From assembly GCF_026008495.1 (NCBI RefSeq), contig NZ_BQUN01000116.1, positions 68,610-132,609 of the forward strand: DNA of 64,000 nucleotides, given 5' to 3'. The notes beneath the pieces are model-generated. The model was not told the origin of the DNA, searched no databases, and saw only the letters and a list, made by a program, of their open reading frames with translations. This document shows positions 48,008 through 57,333 of this stretch, one piece after another (the first letter of the stretch is position 1; every line of letters starts with the position of its first letter). This DNA comes from Streptomyces sp. A012304 (GTDB lineage Bacteria > Actinomycetota > Actinomycetes > Streptomycetales > Streptomycetaceae). A program made the position numbers and the translations under genes.

Positions 48008-49291
48008 ATGCGGATGGCGTTCATCAGCCACAGTGATCACGACGGCACGGGGAATGCCCGGAAGGTGGCGAAGGCCGTCCGGCGACAACTGCTCAAGCAG
48101 GGCTGGGCCGTCAAGCTGGACATGGACGATCTGCTGCCCGGGGACGACTGGTGCGATCGGCTCTACCAGTACCTCGTCCAGTGCCACGCGGCCGTGATCC
48201 TGCTGAACCGCGCCGCCCTGCGCTCGTCCTGGGTCCGCCGCGAGGTCAACATGCTGCTGTGGCGCAAGGCGCTGGGCTCGCCGGTCACCCTGATCCCCGT
48301 CCTGCTGGACGGGCTCACCTCGGCCGAGATCCGCGGCACCGACATCGAGAGCATCCTCGAACTCCAGGCCTTCAAGCAGCCCGGCCCCGAGGCGCCGCTC
48401 GTCGAGCAGCGGCAGGCCGGCCGCGGGCGCTCACCCCGGACCCTCGCCCGGCACGTGGGGGAGCGGCTGAGCAGGACGGTCGGGGACCCGCTCGAGGACG
48501 GCGGCTCCCTGATGGACATGTGGCTGGAGAACGTCACCTTCTACCTCGGCAAGGTGCCGGAGGGGACGGCGCTGCGCGCCGCGGCGCAGGAACTGACGGA
48601 CGGTGGCCCCCCGCCCGACGACGTGCCCTTCGTCACCGCGAAAGAGGGCCATCGGTTCCTCGCCCGGCGCATGCTCGGCCGGGCGCCCAGCGTGCGGGTG
48701 TACAACGCCCTCACCAACGTGGGCCGGTTCGTCGGCTCCGACTTCGACGCGCTGGTCCGCGTCCTGGCCCCCGTCTGGATCGACCCGGAGGCAGCCCGCC
48801 GGCTGCTTCCCGCCGACGGCGCGAGGGTCGTCGCCGCGGTCAACACCGGACAGGTCCTCACCGGCACCCGCTACGTCCAGCGTGCCTCCTGCTGCCATCT
48901 GAGCTACCACGTGGCCGAGGTCAGCGTGCTGGATCCGGAGACGTTCGTCGCCGACTGCGAGGAGGCCGTCAAGCGCAAGGTGGGCGCGCGCGGAGGCAGA
49001 TCGCTGGACGGGTTCCGCCCGGCGGGGAAGGACGTCGTGTACCTCGTCGTCGATCCCTACGGGTGGCCCGTGCCCCGTGTGGTGCAGCTGGTGAGCGAGC
49101 TGACCAAGGCGTACGCCTGGCTCAACGTGCTCCTCCTGACCGGCGACGAGGTGCCGGACGAGGACTGGACGTGCGGCGAGGACCGGATCACCTTCCTGCG
49201 GCCCGCGCTGGACCGCGCGGACGAGGAGGACGCCGACCGGTACGCGGTCCTGTTCGACACCATGGCCGCCACGGTCGGAAACCGTGCCTGA
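48008..49291 (+). CDS. TIR-domain protein with C-terminal domain of unknown type (427 aa)
   Basis: The first 130 residues are a TIR domain: MAFISHSDHDG, LDMDDLLPGDDWCDRLYQYL, CHAAVILLNRAALRSSWVRR, with Glu79 in SSWVRREV at the position of the NAD-cleaving glutamate. The remaining 300 residues are not recognised; they contain SLMDMWLENVTFYLGKVPEG and RYVQRASCCHLSYHVAEVSV. ATG 48008 (or 48014). First of four codirectional genes (48008-54235) with MoxR-like and vWA-like partners. TIR NADases in such neighbourhoods are typically killing or signalling effectors. Confidence 0.85.
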   Translation: MRMAFISHSDHDGTGNARKVAKAVRRQLLKQGWAVKLDMDDLLPGDDWCDRLYQYLVQCHAAVILLNRAALRSSWVRREVNMLLWRKALGSPVTLIPVLLDGLTSAEIRGTDIESILELQAFKQPGPEAPLVEQRQAGRGRSPRTLARHVGERLSRTVGDPLEDGGSLMDMWLENVTFYLGKVPEGTALRAAAQELTDGGPPPDDVPFVTAKEGHRFLARRMLGRAPSVRVYNALTNVGRFVGSDFDALVRVLAPVWIDPEAARRLLPADGARVVAAVNTGQVLTGTRYVQRASCCHLSYHVAEVSVLDPETFVADCEEAVKRKVGARGGRSLDGFRPAGKDVVYLVVDPYGWPVPRVVQLVSELTKAYAWLNVLLLTGDEVPDEDWTCGEDRITFLRPALDRADEEDADRYAVLFDTMAATVGNRA

Positions 49292-49332
49292 GGAACGGTC
49301 GGAAACCGTGCCCCGAGAAGAGGGAACCCGCT

Positions 49333-50304
49333 GTGGCCGAAACGCCCGACAACCCGTCGAAGCCCGCCGCCCCCGCCCACCACGGCGACGGCCGGGCGTA
49401 CGTCGTCTCCCCGCAGCTGGAGCTGGCCGTCGACGTGGCTCTCGCCACCGACCGGCCGCTGCTGCTGCGCGGCGCCCCGGGCTCGGGCAAGTCGACCTTC
49501 GCCGCGCATGTGGCCTTCACGCGTGGGTGGCGCCACTACGAACACGTGGTCACCTCCCGGACACAGGCCGAGGACCTCCTGTGGACCTACGACCACGTCC
49601 GCCGCCTGGGCGACGCGCAGGCCGAGCGGATCCAGGACACGCGCGCGTACGTGCGGCCCGGTGTGCTGTGGTGGGCGTTCGACCGTGCCTCGGCACGGAC
49701 CCGTGGGCGGCGGCCGGACGGCACGGGCCCGGGCGGCACGGAGGTCACCGAGGCGTCCGAACCGAACGCCGGGACCAACGCCACCCGCTCGGGCGGCACG
49801 GTCGTCCTCATCGACGAGATCGACAAGGCGGACCCGGACCTGCCCAACGGGCTGCTGGTGCCGCTCGGCAGCGGGCGCTTCCAGGTCACCGAGACCGGCG
49901 ACGCCGTCGAACGCCACCGGCCGGACGGCCAGGAGGCGGACGAGCCCCTTCTGATCGTCGTCACCACCAACGAGGAGCGCGAACTGCCGAGCGCGTTCCT
50001 GCGGCGCTGCCTGAGCGTCGTCCTGCCGCACCCCTCCAAGGACGAGCTGGTCGCCGTGACCCGCTGCCATCTCGACACCTACGAGCCCGGCTGGGACCCA
50101 CGGGACCTGGAGGTCGCGGACCGGCTCGCCGGCGCCCTGGTCGCCGAGCGGCGCAAGGCCGACCACGACGGGACGCGTCCGCCCAGCACCGCCGAGTTCC
50201 TGGACGCCTTCCAGGCGTGCCGTCGGCTGGGGGTCACCCCGGACGATTCGCGCTGGGAGATGCTCGTGGACATGGCCCTGCGGAAACGGACGGACGGGTG
50301 GTGA
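49333..50304 (+). CDS. MoxR-like AAA ATPase (323 aa)
   Basis: Walker A GAPGSGKST (47-55), Walker B VVLIDEIDKADPDLPNGLL, sensor 1 LLIVVTTNEERELPSAFLRR with the arginine finger in FLRRC. Between Walker A and B there is a low-complexity insert of about 35 residues (TGPGGTEVTEASEPNAG). MoxR proteins act as chaperone-like remodelers together with vWA proteins. GTG at 49333, preceded by GAAGAGGGA. The next gene starts inside the stop codon (GTGA). 41 bp after the TIR gene. Confidence 0.88.
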   Translation: MAETPDNPSKPAAPAHHGDGRAYVVSPQLELAVDVALATDRPLLLRGAPGSGKSTFAAHVAFTRGWRHYEHVVTSRTQAEDLLWTYDHVRRLGDAQAERIQDTRAYVRPGVLWWAFDRASARTRGRRPDGTGPGGTEVTEASEPNAGTNATRSGGTVVLIDEIDKADPDLPNGLLVPLGSGRFQVTETGDAVERHRPDGQEADEPLLIVVTTNEERELPSAFLRRCLSVVLPHPSKDELVAVTRCHLDTYEPGWDPRDLEVADRLAGALVAERRKADHDGTRPPSTAEFLDAFQACRRLGVTPDDSRWEMLVDMALRKRTDGW

Positions 50305-51293
50305 GCGGGCGGCCCGCCGTCTGGTGGGGCGACCTGGTGAAGGCGGTCGCCGCACTCGACGCCGACGAGGAGCGGGCGCGGGAGATCGCCGCGCTGCTGG
50401 GGCTCGACCCGGTGCCGCTCCCGCTGCCTCCCGTGCCGTCGACGGGGTGGCGCGAGGAGTACGAGCCCCTCCCGCCCCTCGCCCCCGCTCCGGCCCTCCC
50501 CGGACCCCCGACGGCCACCCGGCCCGAGCGGGGCGGAGGCGGGGAGAGCCCCGTTCCGGCCGACACCTTCCCGCCGCTGCGGCAGCTGTCGGAGGGGACG
50601 ACGCCGGCCGTCGACTGGGGCGGCACGCCCTCCCTGCCCGAACGGACCCCCGTCGACCCCTCCCGGCGCCGCCCGCCGGAACCGCTGCTGCCGCCGCGCG
50701 CCGCACCGGCGGTCCTGCGCAGCGCGCTCGCCACCCGCACCTCCGTCGGCGGGCCGCCCGACATCGGTGCCCTGGTCCAGGCGGTCGCGCGGGGCGTCGC
50801 CTGCCGGGAACTGCCGCGCGTTCCGCGCACCACGCTCCGGTTCGGCGTGCAGGTCCTGGTCGACCTCGGCGACGGCATGGCGGCGTTCGCCGACGACCAG
50901 GAGGCGATCGTCGAGCAGCTCGAAGGGCTCATCGGGGCCGAGCACCTGGACGTCCGCTACTTCTCCGACTGTCCGTCCCGTGGCGCGGGCCCGGGCGACC
51001 GTGCCACCTGGCGCGGGTACCGGCCCCCGGCCCGGGGCACCCGCGTCCTGCTCCTGTCCGACCTCGGCCTGGCGGGCCGGTCGCGGCGCCTGCACGCCGC
51101 CTCCGTACGCGAGTGGCGGGACTTCCTCGGCGTCGTCCACACCGCCCGGTGCACGGCCGTCGCGCTGGTGCCGTTCCCGGCGAGCCGGGTGCCGGGCCGG
51201 CTGCGGACCCGGCTCGCCGTGCTGACCTGGGACCGCAGGACGACGGCCACGGCGGTGGCGGCGGAACTCAAGCGGACCCGGACCGGACCATGA
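50301..51293 (+). CDS. vWA-like protein with degenerate metal site (330 aa)
   Basis: Front: WWGDLVKAVAALDADEERAR then a Pro-rich linker of about 90 residues. The C-terminal half is a von Willebrand A-like fold: FGVQVLVDLGDGMAAFADDQ where the MIDAS D-x-S-x-S is D-L-G-D-G, a HLDVRYFSDCPS strand, and RVLLLSDLGLAGRSRRLHAA. The serines that hold the metal are missing. Partner of the MoxR gene by position and by GTGA overlap; its stop overlaps the next ATG. I read it as the vWA member of a vWA-MoxR ternary system. Confidence 0.75.
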   Translation: MSGRPAVWWGDLVKAVAALDADEERAREIAALLGLDPVPLPLPPVPSTGWREEYEPLPPLAPAPALPGPPTATRPERGGGGESPVPADTFPPLRQLSEGTTPAVDWGGTPSLPERTPVDPSRRRPPEPLLPPRAAPAVLRSALATRTSVGGPPDIGALVQAVARGVACRELPRVPRTTLRFGVQVLVDLGDGMAAFADDQEAIVEQLEGLIGAEHLDVRYFSDCPSRGAGPGDRATWRGYRPPARGTRVLLLSDLGLAGRSRRLHAASVREWRDFLGVVHTARCTAVALVPFPASRVPGRLRTRLAVLTWDRRTTATAVAAELKRTRTGP

Positions 51294-54235
51294 CCGACCT
51301 CGACCTCCGTCCCGGCCGACCCGCGCCCGCCCGGCGCGGGCTCCCGGCGCCGACCTACGATCTCGCCGCGGCCGTCAGCGTCGCCACCCGAGCCGAGCCG
51401 TCCCTGATCAGAGCCGTCCGGCTGCACGCCTTCCCCCGGCTCGGGGTGGAGGCCGAGACCGACCTGTGGTTCAGCGGGCTGGTCCGTACGCGGGCGCCGA
51501 GCGGGCTCGTCTTCACGCCCCGGGAACGCCCCGGTCTGCTGCGGCGGCTGGGCACGATGCTCGCCTCCGCTCCTTCCGTCGACCCGCTGCACGACGTCTG
51601 GGAGATCGTCGACAGCGTCCACGCGCACATCTCTCCCACCCTGAGACTGGAGGAGAGGCTCAACTGGCTCACCGCGAGCGGGCGTACGGACGAGATCGAC
51701 GCGGCGCTCCGTCCGGCGCTGAAGTCGGTGGTCACCGAGAACCGCACCGCCGTCGCGGAGTGGTTCGCCTCGGCCTGGGAACGGCTCCCCCAAGCCGTCC
51801 TCGACACCCCGACCGCGTGGAAACTGGCCCAACTGGCCCGCCCCTACTTCGCGGACAGCCACGCGGCCCTGTCCGCCTTCCGCACGCCCCCGCCTCCCGG
51901 TGAGACGGCCGAGATCGCCGCCCTCCTGGACGACGTCCACCTCGGCGTCCGCCGCACCCACGACCAGATCGAGATCGGCGCCGTCACCTCCACGGTAGGG
52001 GCCCGGAGCGTCACGGTCCCCGACACCCACCCGAGGCTCCTGACCGTCCTCGACGAGGACGGCCGCCTCCTCCACGACCTGACGGTGGCCGCGGGCGACC
52101 TCACGACCCAGACGGTCCCCCCGGGCCCACTGCGCCTACGGAACGCACGCGGCACCGAGTTCGAACTGCCGGAGGCGGCATTCCAGCCGCCGGATCTGTC
52201 GTCGGTGTTCATCGGCATCGGTACCGAGGACTATCCGCTGCAATCCATCGCGGACTGGTGGAATTCCGATCGGCTGGGGAGCCGCAGGTTCTCTTTGGCG
52301 TTTCCTGAGCTGATGAACTCGCCGAGTGACGCGGAAATCATGGGAAAGCTGGCTGATGCACACTCTGCCCTGGAGGTGCAGGGGGGAGGATTTGCCGGGG
52401 TCGTTGTCCTGTCCGGTCGCGGCTTGCCGGTCAGGCAAATACTCGAATCGGTCAATCGACTTCCTTTTGAGCACTGCCTGATCATTGTCGACGGGGAAAC
52501 GCTGAGGGGGGAGCGCAATCCGGAATCGTTGTTGAGTGGCAGCTTCGAGGTGAGTGGACCAGTGGAGCAGGTGGTGGACGCGCTGCTGCAAGACATCTCC
52601 GCCGGGAACCCCCCTGTGGGAGGGTTTTTGCCGCCCCAGCGCGAATTGGCCAACGCTCACGGTGTCTCTCGGGACACCATCCAGAGGGCGCTCAGGAAAT
52701 TGGCCGATCTCGGTGTCGTCGAGTCGAGGCTGGGAAGCGGGTGTCGCGTCCTGGCGGCGCGTCCACACCCTGTTCCCGATGTTCTCGTTCTCGCGCAGCG
52801 AGGGGGGCGTCGGGCGGGTGACCTGCTGAACGCGGTGGCTGAGACGCTGGAGCTGCTGCCCGATCCCGAGGAGCCCTTCTTCGACAGGCGCATCCTCCTC
52901 CGCCAGGTCAGTCTGAAGCTCAGCCACAGTGCGAGAGTCGTGCTGACACGCCGTGATGACGGTCCGCATTTCTGCCTCCCCAATCCGCGCTACAAGCCGG
53001 GGAATGAGGGAATCCGTCTCAGTTCGAGCGCAGTGCAGCCGAATATCGATTTCTACCGTGAGCTGGTCAATTCCAGGGACCCGTACACCTACCTGCCTCA
53101 CCTGGCCAGATCACTGGCCGTGACGGCGTTCCGGCAAGCAGCGGTCGGAGGTGTCGAGGGAGCGCTGAGCAACCTGAGAGAGGCGATCGAACATTACCGA
53201 TCCGTGCATGCGAGTGGATTTCCCCCTGCCGCTGCGTTCGAGGCTGAACTGGCACGGTCGCTGACCGAATACGCGAAGCTGCTGGCGAATCCCGAAGAGG
53301 CCATGATTTCCGCTGGCGAGGCTGTCGCCCGGTTGCGTGAACTGGTCCAGGGCCATCCCGACACCTTCGCTCCCGATCTCGCCGCCGCTCTCGACACGCT
53401 GGCCGTCGCACTCGGCAGGACGGGGAGGCACGCCGAGGCCCATGACGCCGCAGCGGAGGCCGTGCTCCTTCAGCGAGATCTGGATCGGCCGGATCGTGAA
53501 GCCGGTCTCGCCGCCAGTTTGGAGACGCTGGCCACGCAACTCGCGAGTTCCGGGCAGTACGAGGACGGGCTTGTAGCCGCCTCCGAAGCCGTGGACATTC
53601 GGCGCGTGCTCGTCCAACGGGCTCCGGAGGCCCATCTCCCTGATCTCGCCTCCGCTCTGGACGGTCTGGCCGTTCACCTGAGTGCTCTGGGCCGACACGA
53701 GCAGGCTGTCGAGACCCTCACCGAGGTCGTGAGCATCCGGCGTGACCTGTTCGCGGAACAGGTCGCGTTCGACGTGTCCGCCGCCACCGCGAGTCTGACC
53801 AACCTGGCCGTCGAGCTGGCCGGTCTGGAGCGGTTCGAGGACGGGAAGCAGGCCGTGTCCCGGCTGATGTTCCTGTGTGGCGTTCTGAGGCAGCACGGGT
53901 CCATGCCTCATGCTCCCGATCTCGCCGCCGCCCTCGATGCCCTGGCCGCCCGGCTGGGGGCGCTGGGACAAGCACCGCTGGCCGGCATGGTCGCCGAGGA
54001 CGCCGTCAGTCAGTACCGGGCGCTGGTCCAAGGGAACAGCGGGTTCCGTGTCGGCCTCGCTTCCGCTCTCCACACCAAGGCCGTTCAGTTGCAGACCATC
54101 GGCCAGCGCAAGCAAGCTCTGGCGGCCGTCAGCGAAGCTGTCAGCCTCCGCGAGGAGCTGCCGCGCGGGACGGCACTGGCTCGCCGTCAACTGCTGGAGT
54201 CCCGAGCGCTTCGGGCACGCCTACAGCGTCGCTGA
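51290..54235 (+). CDS. Chimeric protein: vWA-MoxR-associated N-module, GntR winged helix, helical repeats (981 aa)
   Basis: Residues about 1-300 (LRPGRPAPARRGLPAPTYDL; LGVEAETDLWFSGLVRTRAP; RLEERLNWLTASGRTDEI) match what accompanies vWA and MoxR genes in actinobacterial ternary systems. At about residue 438 is a GntR-type winged helix (PQRELANAHGVSRDTIQRAL, then KLADLGVVESRLGSGCRVLA). From about 600 to the end, 40-45 residue helical repeats occur (DLAAALDTLAVALGRTGRHA, DLASALDGLAVHLSALGRHE), TPR-like. Base composition drops sharply from about 52200: two sampled 60-base lines have 57% and 50% GC against 85% at 51301-51360. So the last two thirds may have been grafted from a different source. 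ATG 51290 overlaps the vWA gene (ATGA). Confidence 0.75.
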   Translation: MTDLDLRPGRPAPARRGLPAPTYDLAAAVSVATRAEPSLIRAVRLHAFPRLGVEAETDLWFSGLVRTRAPSGLVFTPRERPGLLRRLGTMLASAPSVDPLHDVWEIVDSVHAHISPTLRLEERLNWLTASGRTDEIDAALRPALKSVVTENRTAVAEWFASAWERLPQAVLDTPTAWKLAQLARPYFADSHAALSAFRTPPPPGETAEIAALLDDVHLGVRRTHDQIEIGAVTSTVGARSVTVPDTHPRLLTVLDEDGRLLHDLTVAAGDLTTQTVPPGPLRLRNARGTEFELPEAAFQPPDLSSVFIGIGTEDYPLQSIADWWNSDRLGSRRFSLAFPELMNSPSDAEIMGKLADAHSALEVQGGGFAGVVVLSGRGLPVRQILESVNRLPFEHCLIIVDGETLRGERNPESLLSGSFEVSGPVEQVVDALLQDISAGNPPVGGFLPPQRELANAHGVSRDTIQRALRKLADLGVVESRLGSGCRVLAARPHPVPDVLVLAQRGGRRAGDLLNAVAETLELLPDPEEPFFDRRILLRQVSLKLSHSARVVLTRRDDGPHFCLPNPRYKPGNEGIRLSSSAVQPNIDFYRELVNSRDPYTYLPHLARSLAVTAFRQAAVGGVEGALSNLREAIEHYRSVHASGFPPAAAFEAELARSLTEYAKLLANPEEAMISAGEAVARLRELVQGHPDTFAPDLAAALDTLAVALGRTGRHAEAHDAAAEAVLLQRDLDRPDREAGLAASLETLATQLASSGQYEDGLVAASEAVDIRRVLVQRAPEAHLPDLASALDGLAVHLSALGRHEQAVETLTEVVSIRRDLFAEQVAFDVSAATASLTNLAVELAGLERFEDGKQAVSRLMFLCGVLRQHGSMPHAPDLAAALDALAARLGALGQAPLAGMVAEDAVSQYRALVQGNSGFRVGLASALHTKAVQLQTIGQRKQALAAVSEAVSLREELPRGTALARRQLLESRALRARLQRR

Positions 54236-55090
54236 CCCCAGCCGGTCCACCCGCCCCCGTACGTGTACTCGCCGCTCCCCGCCGCCCGCCTCCCGCAGTT
54301 CGAAGCGGGTGCCGTTCGCTGCGAAGGTGACCGTGGCCGGGAGGAGGACCGGTGAGCGGAAGTCGACGCGGACCCGGACCGCCGGTGGGGTGCCGTGGGC
54401 GGCGAGGGAGCGGGCCGCTGTCCACATGCCGTGGGCGATGGCGCGGGGGAAGCCGAAGAGGCGGGCGGTGAGCGGGTGCAGGTGGATGGGGTTGCGGTCG
54501 CCGGAGACGGCGGCGTAGCGGCGACCGATGTCCGCGCCGAGCCGCCACTCGTCCACCACGGGGAGGATCACCGCATCGGCATCGGCGTCGGACGGCGGCT
54601 CCGGCCGGTCCTCCCCGCGCCTCCCGTGCCGTGCCAGGTACCTGCTCGTCGACTCCCACACCACCGCCTCCCCCTCCCGCACCTCCGTCACGACGGAGGC
54701 CTCGGTGCCGCGTCGGTGGGGGGCCAAGGAGTCGACGTACACGGTCAGTTCGTAGATGCCGGTCGCGGTCAGCGGCCGGTGCCGGGTGATGTCGATCGAC
54801 GTGTGGACCAGGCCGAGCAGCGGCAGCGGAAAGTCCCGGCCGCTCATCAGCCGCATGGCCAGGGGGAAGCCCAGGACGTGCGGATAGGTGATCGGCAGGG
54901 CGTCGTCCCCGGTCGCCCCGAAGCCGCAGACCCGCTCGTACGCGGCCAGGCGGCACGCGTCGACCCGCAGACCGGGCCGCCGCAGCCGGGTGCGCGGGAA
55001 GCCGGCGTCCGGGTGCGGGCGTTTGAAGGGGGACAGCAGCGCACCCCGGGCGAGCGAAAGACCGAGGGAATCCGGACAGCGGTCGGCCAT
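54221..55090 (-). CDS. MaoC-like dehydratase domain protein (289 aa)
   Basis: Double hot-dog arrangement: a first half with LPITYPHVLGFPLAMRLMSG, and a second with the (R)-hydratase signature RRYAAVSGDRNPIHLHPLTA and LFGFPRAIAHGMWTAA (YAAVSGDxNPIH, HGMW). Likely a 2-enoyl-CoA or acyl carrier protein hydratase. ATG at 55090. The end overlaps the conflict gene convergently by 15 bases. Divergent from the acyl-CoA ligase gene 332 bp away, consistent with a role in lipid metabolism. Confidence 0.85.
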   Translation of the reverse strand: MADRCPDSLGLSLARGALLSPFKRPHPDAGFPRTRLRRPGLRVDACRLAAYERVCGFGATGDDALPITYPHVLGFPLAMRLMSGRDFPLPLLGLVHTSIDITRHRPLTATGIYELTVYVDSLAPHRRGTEASVVTEVREGEAVVWESTSRYLARHGRRGEDRPEPPSDADADAVILPVVDEWRLGADIGRRYAAVSGDRNPIHLHPLTARLFGFPRAIAHGMWTAARSLAAHGTPPAVRVRVDFRSPVLLPATVTFAANGTRFELREAGGGERRVHVRGRVDRLGSATL

Positions 55091-55422
55091 GTCGATCTCC
55101 CAGGGCTCGGACGCGAAGGACGCGTGAAACGCGGAAAACGTCGGCGGTGCCGGCTCCGGAATGATGTTACCCCGGGTAAGCCTAGGTCAGTCGGGGTGGG
55201 AGGGTACGTGAGGGTCACTCACATAACCCCCGAGATTGCACAGCCCTGGCGCCGGACCACCCCCGAACCCGCACACCCCCCACACGTCAGCCCCGTACGA
55301 TCCCCTACCTAACCGGCGGTAACCCCTTTCGGCGGTTCCGTCCCGGTTGAACGCCTCGGCACACGAGGCACGTACGTCACTGCAGCAAGCAGTTTCGTCG
55401 CTGCACGCCCAGGGAGTTGCCC
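55091..55422. promoter_or_regulatory. Divergent promoter region between MaoC-like and acyl-CoA ligase genes
   Basis: 332 bp without a gene. At 55169-55181 there is a near-palindrome TTACCCCGGGTAA, a possible operator. An AGGGAG ribosome site at 55411-55416 serves the ligase GTG at 55423. No clear sigma signals could be placed with confidence. Confidence 0.4.
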
Positions 55423-57333
55423 GTGTCCACCCCGTACTCCACCTCCGCAGACTTCGACGCTCCCCGCGCCCTCGTGGAACCCGAGACACGACGACTGGAC
55501 GGCGCCGTACGCGAGGCGTCCGTGCCGGCGTTCGCCCGTCCCGTGACGTACGGCTCGCTCGCCGACCTGCCCTTCGACAACGCGGCGGCCGTCCCCGACA
55601 GGGTGGTCCTCAGCCGCAAGGTGGAGGCGGACCGGTGGCAGGACGTCACGGCCGCCCAGTTCGCCGCCGAAGTCCACGCCGTCGCCAAGGGGTTGATAGC
55701 CGAGGGCTTGATGCCGGGCGACCGCGTCGCCGTCATGGCCCGCACCCGCTACGAGTGGACGCTCCTCGACTTCGCCGCCTGGGCGGCCGGCCTGGTCACC
55801 GTCCCCGTCTACCCGACCTCCTCCGTCTTCCAGACCCGCTGGATCCTCCAGGACTCCGGCGCCATCGCCCTGATCACCGAGACCGTCGGCCAGGCGGCGG
55901 CCCTCGGCCCCGAACGCGACCGGCTGCCCGACCTCCAGCATGTGTGGGTCATCGAGAAGGGCCACGTCGAGCGCCTCGCGGAACTGGGCGAGCGCACGCC
56001 CGACGCCGAAGTCGACATCCGCCGGGGCATGTTGGTGCCCGACACCCTCGCCACCCTCATCTACACCTCCGGCACCACCGGCCGCCCCAAGGGCTGCGCC
56101 CTCACCCACGGCAACTTCTTCGCCGAGGTCGACAACGCCATCGAACTCCTCTACCCGGTGTTCAAGTCGGACGGCGACGACCTCTCCGTCCTCCTCTTCC
56201 TCCCCATGTCCCACGTCTTCGGCCGGATGGTCGCCATCGCCTGCGTCCGCGCCCGCGTCCGTCTCGGCCACGCCCCGAGCCTGAAGGCCGACGAACTCCT
56301 CCCGGACCTCGCCGCGTTCCGGCCGACCTGCCTCCTCGCCATCCCCTACATGCTGGAGAAGGTCTTCAACACGGCCCGCGCCCGCGCGGAGGCGGGCGGC
56401 CGGCTCACCTCCTTCGACCGTGCGGTGAGCATCGCCACCCGCTACGGCGAGGCCGTCGAGGCCCAGAAGACCGGCACCGGACACGGCCCCGGCGCGGGCC
56501 TGCGCGCCGCCCGCACCTTCTACGATCCCCTGGTCTACCGCCGGATCCGCAACGCCATGGGTGGCCGGGTCCGGCACGCCATCTGCGGCGGCTCCCCCCT
56601 GGGCCGCCGCCTCGCCGCGTTCTACCTCGGCGCCGGCATCGAGATCTACGAGGGTTACGGCCTCACGGAGACGACGGGTGCCTCGACGGTGACCCCGCCG
56701 CTCAAGCCCCGCCTGGGCACGGTGGGCTGGCCGATGCCCGGCACGAAGATCCGTATCGCCGCCGACGGCGAGATCCTCATCGCCGGTGACCACGTCCTGC
56801 GCGGCTACTGGGACCCGGCGGCCGGCGGGGTCGTCCCCGCCGCCCCCGACGGCTGGCTCGCCACCGGCGACATCGGGGAACTCGACGACGAGGGCTACCT
56901 CATGATCACCGGCCGCAAGAAGGAGATGATCATCACGGCGGGCGGCAAGAGCGTCGCCCCCGCCCCGCTGGAGAACTGGCTGCGCTCACACCCCCTGATC
57001 TCCCAGGCCATGGTCCTCGGGGACGGCCGCCCCTACGTCTCCGTCCTCCTCACCCTCGACCCCGACGGCCTCACCCACTGGCGCAACATGAACCGCAAGC
57101 ACCCCGTCCCGGTCGAGCTGCTCATCGGTGACGAGGAGCTCTACGCCGTCCTCCAGCGCGCCATCGACGAGGCGAACAAGCTCGTCTCCCGCCCCGAGTC
57201 GATCCGCCGCTTCGCCGTCCTGCCCCGCGACTTCAGCGAGACGGAGGGCCATCTCACCCCGTCGATGAAACTGCGCCGCGAGGTGATCATGCGGGACTTC
57301 GCGGAGCAGGTGGAGAGCCTGTATCCGCAGTAA
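55423..57333 (+). CDS. Long-chain acyl-CoA synthetase (AMP-binding)
   Basis: Adenylating enzyme (636 aa) activating fatty acids. P-loop-like TLIYTSGTTGRPKGCALTH, then YEGYGLTETTGASTVTP, DGWLATGDIGELDDEGYLMI and GRKKEMIITAGGKSVAP, the classical A3, A5, A7 and A8 regions; C-terminal Lys in LTPSMKLRREVIM. The frame permits TTG at 55417 but GTG 55423 is six bases after AGGGAG. The stop TAA overlaps the next ATG by one base (TAATG). Confidence 0.93.
   Translation: MSTPYSTSADFDAPRALVEPETRRLDGAVREASVPAFARPVTYGSLADLPFDNAAAVPDRVVLSRKVEADRWQDVTAAQFAAEVHAVAKGLIAEGLMPGDRVAVMARTRYEWTLLDFAAWAAGLVTVPVYPTSSVFQTRWILQDSGAIALITETVGQAAALGPERDRLPDLQHVWVIEKGHVERLAELGERTPDAEVDIRRGMLVPDTLATLIYTSGTTGRPKGCALTHGNFFAEVDNAIELLYPVFKSDGDDLSVLLFLPMSHVFGRMVAIACVRARVRLGHAPSLKADELLPDLAAFRPTCLLAIPYMLEKVFNTARARAEAGGRLTSFDRAVSIATRYGEAVEAQKTGTGHGPGAGLRAARTFYDPLVYRRIRNAMGGRVRHAICGGSPLGRRLAAFYLGAGIEIYEGYGLTETTGASTVTPPLKPRLGTVGWPMPGTKIRIAADGEILIAGDHVLRGYWDPAAGGVVPAAPDGWLATGDIGELDDEGYLMITGRKKEMIITAGGKSVAPAPLENWLRSHPLISQAMVLGDGRPYVSVLLTLDPDGLTHWRNMNRKHPVPVELLIGDEELYAVLQRAIDEANKLVSRPESIRRFAVLPRDFSETEGHLTPSMKLRREVIMRDFAEQVESLYPQ

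Noticed and set aside
48151..50304. A 717-codon frame starting within the TIR gene and ending as the MoxR ATPase
   Set aside because: The first 394 codons are out of frame with the TIR gene and Arg-rich. The ATPase begins at GTG 49333.
49284..51293. A long frame ending as the vWA-like protein
   Set aside because: Codons before 50301 are antipattern to the MoxR gene; GTGA overlap marks the true start.
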